Below, piece after piece: positions 16,695 through 23,896 of a stretch of DNA of 64,000 nt (position 1 is its first letter; each line of letters opens with the position of its first letter). The notes beneath the pieces were generated by a model. That model saw nothing but the letters and a program-made list of their open reading frames with translations. It had not been told where the DNA came from and made no database searches. The position numbers and the translations under genes are program-made. This DNA is from Aegicerativicinus sediminis (GTDB lineage Bacteria > Bacteroidota > Bacteroidia > Flavobacteriales > Flavobacteriaceae), in contig NZ_CP064295.1 in NCBI RefSeq assembly GCF_015476115.1, positions 3,156,001 to 3,220,000 on the forward strand, given 5' to 3'.

Positions 16695-18163
16695 CAGCTG
16701 TTGTTGAGGTCTAGATAAAGGGCGAGGAAAAACATTTCAGAAATTAGGCGAGAGCCTGTGAATGTAAAATGGGTATAATCGCTGCCAGCAAGACTCTGAT
16801 CTACCCAATGTGGCATAGAATTTAAGCCACCCATCGCATCAAACATGCTCCAATAGGCCACATTATTTTCTAGGCACATTTCCTTTAATGATTCATTTAT
16901 AAAGGGTAGGAGGGGATAACTTATACGTCTTCCATTTTCCATGGTTGTTAGATCGGAAGGTCCAATAAAAATAAATTTTGAATTTTTTGTTTTTCGTTGT
17001 ACCCAACGAATATGATTTCGCAAATAGCCAACATATTGCTTAACCTTCAAAGAATCTTTCATATATGGCACCGAATTTCCTCCGTATTGGAAAATCACAA
17101 TCTTAGGATTAAGGCCACCGTACATTTGGGCAAAATTTTCACTATTGGTATTAGCGAAGACCGTACCTGATGAACCTCGCATAGCCACATTGTCTAAAGA
17201 AATACCATTATCGGTGTCTAAAGTTATTCCATAAAAGTCGGGGCTAATTTTGGTTTCCAATTCAATTTTAAGGTTGGAAGGGGTTTCTGCTAGTTTAATT
17301 TGATATTTATGGTACTTTCCATCTGTATTAAGTGAGTCGGTTCTGATAACAGAACCACCGTTGATTACTTTAATTTTTACTGGTGCCAATGCATTACCAT
17401 AATGCAAACCAATAGTTTTAAAGGTTTTTAAACGGCCGTATGATTTGGCGGGAATTCCAATATCTATTGTTGCTTTTGAAACCGGAATTGTATCTAAGTT
17501 GAATTCTGTTGGGTTAGAAGGAAACTCAGTAAATCTAGAAAATGAATTATAAGCACCATATTTCTTATGCTCAAATTTCTTTTGTGTAGGATCAAAATAT
17601 GCATAACGGCTCCAATTACCAGAGGGAGTTACAACTGCACTAATTTGCTCATAAACTTGTACGATTGGTATAAATCCAGGTCCATAACCACCATACATTC
17701 CTTGCAATCTATTCCTTAAATAAGAAGAAATACGATCTCCTTCAATTTGGGAATCACCATAATGGATAATTCTACAGGAGTTTGACTGTAAACTACTCCG
17801 AATATCACCAATAAAGGCAGATTTATTTTCAGGATAATGGATACGTTGAATTTTAGATGTATCGATTTGGGTGAAATCTGGTATGTTTGGCTCGGAGACT
17901 TCCTCGGGAACTTCTTTAATCGCTATAACATTTTCGATATTTTCAACGATACTATCGATTTCTTTTATGTGGTCTTCATCAAGAGTTTCATCCATGAAGA
18001 ATGTAGTGGTTGTAGGATATTTAATGATATTTTCTCCTATTGCAAAACCATCTTGAATCTTACCGTCCTCAAGCTTATTGGGCGCACTTAAATAGGTAAA
18101 ACCGAATAATGCGAATAAAACCGCTATGAAAAACAAAAGAATGGTTAGGGGCCTATATTTCAT
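16694..18163 (-). CDS. membrane-anchored SGNH/GDSL hydrolase, probable O-acetyltransferase partner
   Basis: A 489-residue protein with one N-terminal membrane anchor (ILLFFIAVLFALFGFTYL) and a periplasmic SGNH domain: IIHYGDSQIEGDRISSYL near residue 135, FQYGGNSVPYM near 365 and GSDYTHFTFTGSRL near the end. About 200 residues of beta-rich insertion separate the first two blocks. It is the first gene of the SGNH-SGNH-MBOAT-WD40 operon and lies 10 nt downstream of a perfect 21-bp palindrome. It is a paralogue of the next gene; the two may handle successive acyl transfers or form a pair. Confidence 0.87.
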   Translation of the reverse strand: MKYRPLTILLFFIAVLFALFGFTYLSAPNKLEDGKIQDGFAIGENIIKYPTTTTFFMDETLDEDHIKEIDSIVENIENVIAIKEVPEEVSEPNIPDFTQIDTSKIQRIHYPENKSAFIGDIRSSLQSNSCRIIHYGDSQIEGDRISSYLRNRLQGMYGGYGPGFIPIVQVYEQISAVVTPSGNWSRYAYFDPTQKKFEHKKYGAYNSFSRFTEFPSNPTEFNLDTIPVSKATIDIGIPAKSYGRLKTFKTIGLHYGNALAPVKIKVINGGSVIRTDSLNTDGKYHKYQIKLAETPSNLKIELETKISPDFYGITLDTDNGISLDNVAMRGSSGTVFANTNSENFAQMYGGLNPKIVIFQYGGNSVPYMKDSLKVKQYVGYLRNHIRWVQRKTKNSKFIFIGPSDLTTMENGRRISYPLLPFINESLKEMCLENNVAYWSMFDAMGGLNSMPHWVDQSLAGSDYTHFTFTGSRLISEMFFLALYLDLNNS

Positions 18164-18172
18164 TTTTAATTA

Positions 18173-18193
18173 AGTTTTAGGGCCCCTAAAACT
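18173..18193. promoter_or_regulatory. perfect 10-1-10 palindrome upstream of the O-acylation operon
   Basis: The arms AGTTTTAGGG and CCCTAAAACT flank a single C. It begins 10 nt from the start codon of the first SGNH gene. There is no T-run on the minus strand, and a 1-nt loop cannot form in RNA without loss of pairs, so a dimeric repressor site fits better than a terminator. Confidence 0.55.
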
Positions 18194-18257
18194 AAATAAT
18201 TTTCTTTTTTTAACCCATATTTTCTTTCAACCTGCAGAAATTAATTGGAATAAGTGA

Positions 18258-19238
18258 TTATTTTTTAGCATAAGATAGCCCAATTATATTCTTCACCTTG
18301 TCCATGGTTTTAGATAAAGTTAGGCTCATCGATAAGGGCATTACTGGACTCTCCTTTAATCCTTCCCTGAATAATTTATTGAAATGAATTATCTCATGGG
18401 CATAGCCGTATCCAATTGATTCAAATTCTTTAGCCTCTTTTAGCCCCCTAGAGGTAATGGTAATGGATGTTGGCATATGGAATCGTCTATGCATAATAAC
18501 CGTAGCCCTTTCAAACTCTATTGTGCAGGTTGTTGGGGTGTCTTCTAGTAGAGTAGATTTTAAATTGGCAATTACCCCATCTCCATAATCAAATTTCATT
18601 GTGCAACTAGAGTCTGCCCCCGAATCATAAAATGTTGCGGAAGCTGAAATATCTTTGGGTTCGCCTAAAAGATATAAGGCTATAAATATTGGATAAATGC
18701 CAATATCTAATAGACTGCCGCCTCCCAATTCCTTTTTGTACAGACGACCATTAGGATCAAATTCAGGTAAAAAGCCAAAGTCTGCAGAAAGAAATCTAAT
18801 TTTTCCAAAATCTCCTTCTTCGCATTTCTGTTTTACGAAACTAAAATGAGGGTGAAATACAGACCACATGGCTTCCATTAGCAAAATGTTATGTTCTTTA
18901 GCAAAATCAGCCATCTCTTTTACTTCTATTTGATCAATGCCCATAGGTTTCTCACAAAGAACAGCCTTTCCATGTGCCAAACAGTCTAAACTATTTTGCT
19001 TGTGATATGAATGAGGCGTAGCAATGTAAACTGCATCTATATTAGGGTCGGTTATTAAATCTTTGTAGGAACCATAAATACTTTGCGCATTATATTGTTT
19101 TGCAAAAATCTCAGCTTTAGATTGAGATCTAGAGGCTACTCCTTGCAGCTTTGAATTTTTCACGAGTAAAAGATCATGTGCAAATTTGTGTGCAATTTTG
19201 CCTAAGCCAATAATGCCCCAGCGAACTGGTCTATCCAT
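18258..19238 (-). CDS. Gfo/Idh/MocA-family oxidoreductase
   Basis: An NAD(P)-dependent oxidoreductase of about 326 residues. The Rossmann motif is WGIIGLGKIAHKFA, followed by the family block AVLCEKPMG with the conserved lysine and a C-terminal alpha/beta substrate domain containing GGGSLLDIGIYP. I start it at MDRPVRWG (19238); the longer frame adds 17 residues in front of the nucleotide fold without support. Members act on sugars, inositols or trans-dihydrodiols; this one resembles the dimeric dihydrodiol dehydrogenase-like group. It is transcribed toward the O-acylation operon but is separated from it by the palindrome. Confidence 0.9.
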   Translation of the reverse strand: MDRPVRWGIIGLGKIAHKFAHDLLLVKNSKLQGVASRSQSKAEIFAKQYNAQSIYGSYKDLITDPNIDAVYIATPHSYHKQNSLDCLAHGKAVLCEKPMGIDQIEVKEMADFAKEHNILLMEAMWSVFHPHFSFVKQKCEEGDFGKIRFLSADFGFLPEFDPNGRLYKKELGGGSLLDIGIYPIFIALYLLGEPKDISASATFYDSGADSSCTMKFDYGDGVIANLKSTLLEDTPTTCTIEFERATVIMHRRFHMPTSITITSRGLKEAKEFESIGYGYAHEIIHFNKLFREGLKESPVMPLSMSLTLSKTMDKVKNIIGLSYAKK

Positions 19239-19407
19239 TGCTTTTAATTTTGAATTGATGTAAAGGTAACCGATTTGTAAACTATTCAAAATCTTCTATA
19301 CCACAGAATTATTAATTTTAGTGGTTTGACATAAAATTGTTAATTTCGAGATGATATCTGACCATCGCATTTCAAATTTTCCCGTTGACTAATTTATATT
19401 GTAATTG

Positions 19408-19431
19408 TATTTAAACTTTACTGTTTAAATA
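19408..19431. promoter_or_regulatory. inverted repeat in front of the AraC regulator
   Basis: The arms TATTTAAAC and GTTTAAATA are separated by TTTACT and end 9 nt before the start codon of the AraC-type regulator. This is a candidate autoregulatory operator. AT-rich context lowers certainty. Confidence 0.45.
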
Positions 19432-19440
19432 ATTGACCTT

Positions 19441-21360
19441 ATGGAGAGTACATTTGTTATTAAAGTAAACGCTATAATCGAGAGTAACCTTGAGGATGAA
19501 AAATTTGGTGTAAACGAATTAGCAGATGCTTGTCATCTTAGCAGGTCTCAACTCCATCGTAAATTAGGAGAGCTAACAGGTAAATCTACCACTCAATATA
19601 TAAGGGAATATCGTTTAGAAAAGGCGTTGAAAATGTTGAAGAATAATGAGGCAACCGCCTCTGAAATAGCCTATAAAGTTGGTTTCAATAGTCCGACTTA
19701 TTTTAATTCTAGTTTCAGTAAATATTTTGGATATACGCCTGGTGAGTATAGGGTTAGAAGTAGTTTAGAAACTGAATCTGAGGTGGAAAACACTGAAACA
19801 CCTTCAAAAATTAGTAAAAGTAAAATCCTGACTTTTTCTATTGTTGGTTTACTAGTTGTATTAGGTGTTATTTTTTGGCAGAGCAGCACAACTATTGAAC
19901 CAGAGACTTTAGATCCTATTGAAGTAATTGCAACACCTACAAATGATAATGTTTCTATTATGGTTTCGGTTTTTAAGAATTTAAGTTCCGATCCACAGAA
20001 TCAGTATTTTGCAGATGGAATTCGAGAGGATATAATCTCGCAATTATCTAAGTTGGAGGGTGTTATTATAAAATCAGATCAGCTGCCTAAATCTAATCTT
20101 AATGTAGGTTCAAGTAACCAGTCAAATCCAATAAAAATAGAAGTGGATTATGTTCTAAATGGAAGTGTACAGAAATTTGAGGATGATATAAAAGTAAATA
20201 TTCAACTTTTTGATTCTAACACCAACAGTTTGGTTTGGACCAGCGGTTTCGAAAATAAATTTGAAGATATATTTGAATTAGAAAAGGAGATTTCAAGGCA
20301 AATAGCTTCAGAATTGGACCTTGTTCTAGGTCCGGATGAAATTCAACGGCTAGAAAAAACCCCAACCGATAATATTGAAGCTTACAACCTTTATTTACAG
20401 GGTAAATACAAAATGTTTCAGTTTAAGCAACCAGATTTTGATGAAGCCATCCAACTTTTCTACGAGTGCATAAATATGGATCCCAATTTTGCGTTGGGGT
20501 ATGTGGGCTTGTCAGAATGGGTGCTATATAATTTTTTCCCGAATGTACCCGAAGCTGAATTTTTACGTGCACGTGAATATATTAATAAGGCCCTTTCTAT
20601 TGATGAAAATATTAGTGATGCACAAAGGGTATTGGGAGTAATTTCCATGGAGTATGAGTGGAATTGGAATAAGGCGGAAACTGCGTTTAAAAAGGCCTTG
20701 GAGCTGGATTCTAATAATTTGTATGCATATATAAATTATGCTAAATTTTTACGTTCGATTAAGGGTGATTTTGACAGTGCTCTTTATTATTTGGAAGAAA
20801 GCTTAAAAAGAAATCCTGTATCCTACCATGCCTATGTCCTAAGCGCTGAAACTTATTTTATGAAAAAGGATTATGATACCGCCATAAAGCTGGCCGAAAA
20901 AGTTTTGGACTCATCCGATTTAGGTTCATGGAAAATGTGGGCATATTGGATTCAATTTTTAGCATATGCTGAAATAGGCGAGGATGATAAGGCGGTTGAT
21001 TTGTTAACCAAAAGCTGGGAATTAGGTATAGATTCAAGTTATAATATTGCGCCAATGAAGGAGGCTTATAAGAAAAGCGGTATTGATGGTGTTTTTCAAT
21101 TTATTGTAGATTTAGACACTAAAAATGCACTTCTCGCCCGTAATTATCAAAATGCCTATCTCATTGCTCAAAAATTAGCGTATTTGGGCAAATTTGAAGA
21201 TGCGATGCAGTGGATTGAGAAGGCCTATGAAAGGAAAAATTCGGATCTATATCAAATAAAAAATGATCCCTTATTTAATAAGATGCACAACTATAAACCA
21301 TTTTTAGACCTACTTGATAAAATGGGACTTGGTGGTTACCCTATCCCTATTAAACCTTAA
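19441..21360 (+). CDS. membrane-tethered AraC-family regulator with TolB-like and TPR domains
   Basis: A 639-residue one-component sensor. Residues 5-105 are an AraC-type DNA-binding domain with two HTHs (VNELADACHLSRSQLHRKL; ASEIAYKVGFNSPTYFNSSF). One membrane helix follows at about 129-147. Residues from about 172 resemble the TolB-like domain found in regulator fusions (NQYFADGIREDIISQLS), and from about 345 to the end there are TPR repeats (for example ALGYVGLSEW, LYAYINYAKFL). The topology implies DNA binding inside and sensing in the periplasm. It lacks a histidine kinase domain, so it is not a hybrid two-component protein. A 9-bp inverted repeat lies just upstream. The ligand and targets are unknown. 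Confidence 0.88.
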   Translation: MESTFVIKVNAIIESNLEDEKFGVNELADACHLSRSQLHRKLGELTGKSTTQYIREYRLEKALKMLKNNEATASEIAYKVGFNSPTYFNSSFSKYFGYTPGEYRVRSSLETESEVENTETPSKISKSKILTFSIVGLLVVLGVIFWQSSTTIEPETLDPIEVIATPTNDNVSIMVSVFKNLSSDPQNQYFADGIREDIISQLSKLEGVIIKSDQLPKSNLNVGSSNQSNPIKIEVDYVLNGSVQKFEDDIKVNIQLFDSNTNSLVWTSGFENKFEDIFELEKEISRQIASELDLVLGPDEIQRLEKTPTDNIEAYNLYLQGKYKMFQFKQPDFDEAIQLFYECINMDPNFALGYVGLSEWVLYNFFPNVPEAEFLRAREYINKALSIDENISDAQRVLGVISMEYEWNWNKAETAFKKALELDSNNLYAYINYAKFLRSIKGDFDSALYYLEESLKRNPVSYHAYVLSAETYFMKKDYDTAIKLAEKVLDSSDLGSWKMWAYWIQFLAYAEIGEDDKAVDLLTKSWELGIDSSYNIAPMKEAYKKSGIDGVFQFIVDLDTKNALLARNYQNAYLIAQKLAYLGKFEDAMQWIEKAYERKNSDLYQIKNDPLFNKMHNYKPFLDLLDKMGLGGYPIPIKP

Positions 21361-21532
21361 TTTTAATTAGAAATTCAATATTCTGGATTAGAGTGCAACA
21401 ACTGTAAAAGCCCTTAAATTTTATTTTAAATCCTTTAAATTTTAATTTAAACTTATTGCTACATACCTTATATGCATGATTACTAGGTATTTATAATCTT
21501 TGTTTTGTTATCAATCATCAAAATTAAAAATT

Positions 21533-22051
21533 ATGAAAACGCTATTAACAGTTTCAATTTCTTTCTTATTGACCTTTTCCTTATTTGCACAAGATTATGT
21601 GGCTGAGGTAGATCTATCTAGAGTTAAGCTTTCAAAATCTTCCAAAAAGATGAACAAGATTTATTTATCAATGGTCGATTCATATGATCAGGCAGAATAT
21701 ATAAATGATGTTCATTCAAAGATTTCAAATTTTAATATTAAGAAACTAAATGAGTATAAGGGAAAAAACCGACCATTTGAAGTTAAATTCAAATACGATA
21801 AAGGTGATATGCTTGTAAAATATGATTTAAACGGAAATATTATTTCCACCCTTGAAAAATATAATAATGTGAAACTTCCAAGAACAGTATTAGAAAAAGC
21901 ATTAGAAGGACATGAAGGATGGGGCATTTCTAAAACTAAATATGTGCTTAATTATAAAGAAGGCGTAAGGGAAGGTTATTACCTTGTGAAAATTCGAAAA
22001 AATGGAAATAAAAAGCAGTTGAAGGTAGATGCAACTGGTGAATTATTATAA
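21533..22051 (+). CDS. exported hypothetical protein, PepSY-like
   Basis: A protein of about 172 residues with a clear signal peptide (MKTLLTVSISF to SLFAQ). I start it at this Met, which begins the leader; a longer frame exists but adds an unlikely 11 residues. The body contains two related beta-alpha units with DMLVKYDLNGNIISTLEKY and KQLKVDATGELL, the look of PepSY-like/DUF2874 periplasmic proteins. There are no catalytic motifs. It stands alone, with a terminator just after it. Confidence 0.75.
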   Translation: MKTLLTVSISFLLTFSLFAQDYVAEVDLSRVKLSKSSKKMNKIYLSMVDSYDQAEYINDVHSKISNFNIKKLNEYKGKNRPFEVKFKYDKGDMLVKYDLNGNIISTLEKYNNVKLPRTVLEKALEGHEGWGISKTKYVLNYKEGVREGYYLVKIRKNGNKKQLKVDATGELL

Positions 22052-22068
22052 CATCTACAATAGCCTAA

Positions 22069-23784
22069 TTATTCGAGACCCGGTGACTTTAAGTTATCGG
22101 GTTTTTTTATGGCTTGAAGAACGTGTGCAAGCACAATGACAATAACACATCCTACAAAATTCAACCATAAATAAGGCAGCTTAATAATTTCATATTGCTC
22201 CAAAATGAATAATGTGAATAACATTATTTGGGTGATTATTGCAGAAACGAAAACAGGGTTTGCTTTTATTTTCTTGAAGAAAAATGCTAGTAAGAAAATT
22301 CCAAGAATATTCCCATAAAACACTGAACCAATAATATTCACCAATTCAATTAAGTTTTCCGCTAAATAAGCCACACAGGCAACAATTATTGCCAGAATCC
22401 CCCAACCGAAAGTAAACCATTTGGTCATACGCACATAGTGCTGCTGGGTCTGATTGGGCACATAATTACGTCTATAAATGTCTAGGGCTGTGGTAGAAGC
22501 CAGGGCGTTTAGTTCACTGGCTGTACTAGACATTGCGGCACTTAATATTACAGCCAAAAGAAGTCCGATTATACCGCGTGGCATATTGTTTAGGATAAAA
22601 TGAATAAAGACATAATCCTTATCATTTGTTTCCACATCCAATAGTTTGTCCTTTGCCGCTTTATCGATTAAATTCTTGGCATTATCTCTTGCTTGGCGTT
22701 CCTTCAAATTTAAGGTTACCAATTCTTCCTTGAGTGAATTACTCGGTGAGGTAGCATATTCTGTTAATGTTTCTTGGCGTTGCTGAAAAATGGCAATCTG
22801 TTCTTTCTCTAGATCCAAATATTCTTCTGCATAAATTGATTCTTTGACTACTTTATCTGCAGACGGGTTAAAATTTAGTGGAGATAGGTTGAATTGATAA
22901 AACACAAAAACCATAATTCCCACTAATAAAATAAAGAACTGCATAGGTACTTTCATCAAGCCATTGAAGATCATTCCCATTTGCATTTCCTTCATGGATC
23001 TACCCGATAAATAGCGTTGCACTTGGCTTTGGTCCGCACCAAAATAAGAAAGCGCTAAAAAAGTTCCCCCAATTAATCCAGACCACATTGTGTAACGATT
23101 ATCTAAATCAAAGCTATAATCGAGTATATTCATTTTGCCATTTGCAGCGGCAATATCCATTGCTTTCTGAAAAGTGATATCTTCCGGAAGGAAATGTAGA
23201 ATGGCGAAAAATGCAATGAACATTCCTGTAAAAATAACTGCCATTTGCTGTTTCTGGGTGACACTTACTGCTCGGGTACCACCAGAAACAGTATATATTA
23301 TTACTAACAATCCAATTATGATATTCAGAATATTCAGGTTCCAACCTAATACAGCGGATAGGATAATTGCTGGTGCATATATAGTTATACCTGCAGCTAT
23401 TCCCCTTTGCATAAGAAAGAAAGTGGCTGTAAGACTTCTGGTTTTTACATCGAATCGACCCTCCAAAATTTCATATGCCGTATAAACTTTAAGTTTATGA
23501 TAAATGGGTATGAACACCATACAGATAATAACCATTGCAATTGGCACTCCGAAATAAAATTGTACAAACCCTAGGCCATCATGAAAGGCCTGGCCTGGTG
23601 TTGATAAGAATGTAATGGCACTGGCTTGGGTTGCCATTACAGATAAACCAATGGTCCACCATTTGGCTTGATTGCCTCCTCTAACGTAATCCTTTACGCT
23701 TTTACTCCCTCTAGTTTTAAGCGTCCCATAAACAACAATTCCGATTAATGTAAAGGAAAGAATTAGCCAATCGATCAATTCCAT
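22069..23784 (-). CDS. sodium:solute symporter (SSS family)
   Basis: A 571-residue transporter with about 13-14 membrane helices. SSS features include the early GGNQAKWWTIGLSVMATQ and ITFLSTPGQAFHDGLG segments and the later AVILSAAMSSTASELNALAS helix, which carries sodium-site serines. A hydrophilic, coiled loop of about 80 residues (around 325-405) is longer than usual. It is the third gene of the PIG-L / 36-aa / SSS operon and starts 1 nt after the small gene's stop codon. The context suggests uptake of a sugar or N-acetylated compound released by the PIG-L protein, but the substrate cannot be read. Confidence 0.9.
   Translation of the reverse strand: MELIDWLILSFTLIGIVVYGTLKTRGSKSVKDYVRGGNQAKWWTIGLSVMATQASAITFLSTPGQAFHDGLGFVQFYFGVPIAMVIICMVFIPIYHKLKVYTAYEILEGRFDVKTRSLTATFFLMQRGIAAGITIYAPAIILSAVLGWNLNILNIIIGLLVIIYTVSGGTRAVSVTQKQQMAVIFTGMFIAFFAILHFLPEDITFQKAMDIAAANGKMNILDYSFDLDNRYTMWSGLIGGTFLALSYFGADQSQVQRYLSGRSMKEMQMGMIFNGLMKVPMQFFILLVGIMVFVFYQFNLSPLNFNPSADKVVKESIYAEEYLDLEKEQIAIFQQRQETLTEYATSPSNSLKEELVTLNLKERQARDNAKNLIDKAAKDKLLDVETNDKDYVFIHFILNNMPRGIIGLLLAVILSAAMSSTASELNALASTTALDIYRRNYVPNQTQQHYVRMTKWFTFGWGILAIIVACVAYLAENLIELVNIIGSVFYGNILGIFLLAFFFKKIKANPVFVSAIITQIMLFTLFILEQYEIIKLPYLWLNFVGCVIVIVLAHVLQAIKKPDNLKSPGLE
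22078..22109 (+). terminator. intrinsic terminator overlapping the symporter 3' end
   Basis: ACCCGGTGACTT pairs with AAGTTATCGGGT (two G/U wobbles), followed by TTTTTTT. It would end transcription of the PepSY-like gene and lies inside the last codons of the convergent symporter gene. Confidence 0.75.
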
Positions 23785-23785
23785 C

Positions 23786-23896
23786 TTAATAGGCTTTCAT
23801 TAAAAGGTAAAATAGAATGATATATATGATATTAGCCACCAATACCAAAGTGTATAACCAAGACCATTTAGCTCTTTCAGAAAAATTTTCTTTCAT
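23786..23896 (-). CDS. 36-aa single-helix membrane protein between PIG-L and symporter genes
   Basis: A small frame starting MKENFSERAKWSWLYTL and ending LLMKAY, with one membrane helix of about 20 residues (LVLVANIIYIILFYLLM). Its ATG overlaps the PIG-L stop codon by one base (TAATG), and its TAA is one base from the symporter ATG. That spacing and the charged-then-hydrophobic composition make it a likely real gene. It resembles, in size and place only, the short partner proteins encoded beside SSS transporters elsewhere. It may assist assembly or activity of the symporter. Confidence 0.65.
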   Translation of the reverse strand: MKENFSERAKWSWLYTLVLVANIIYIILFYLLMKAY

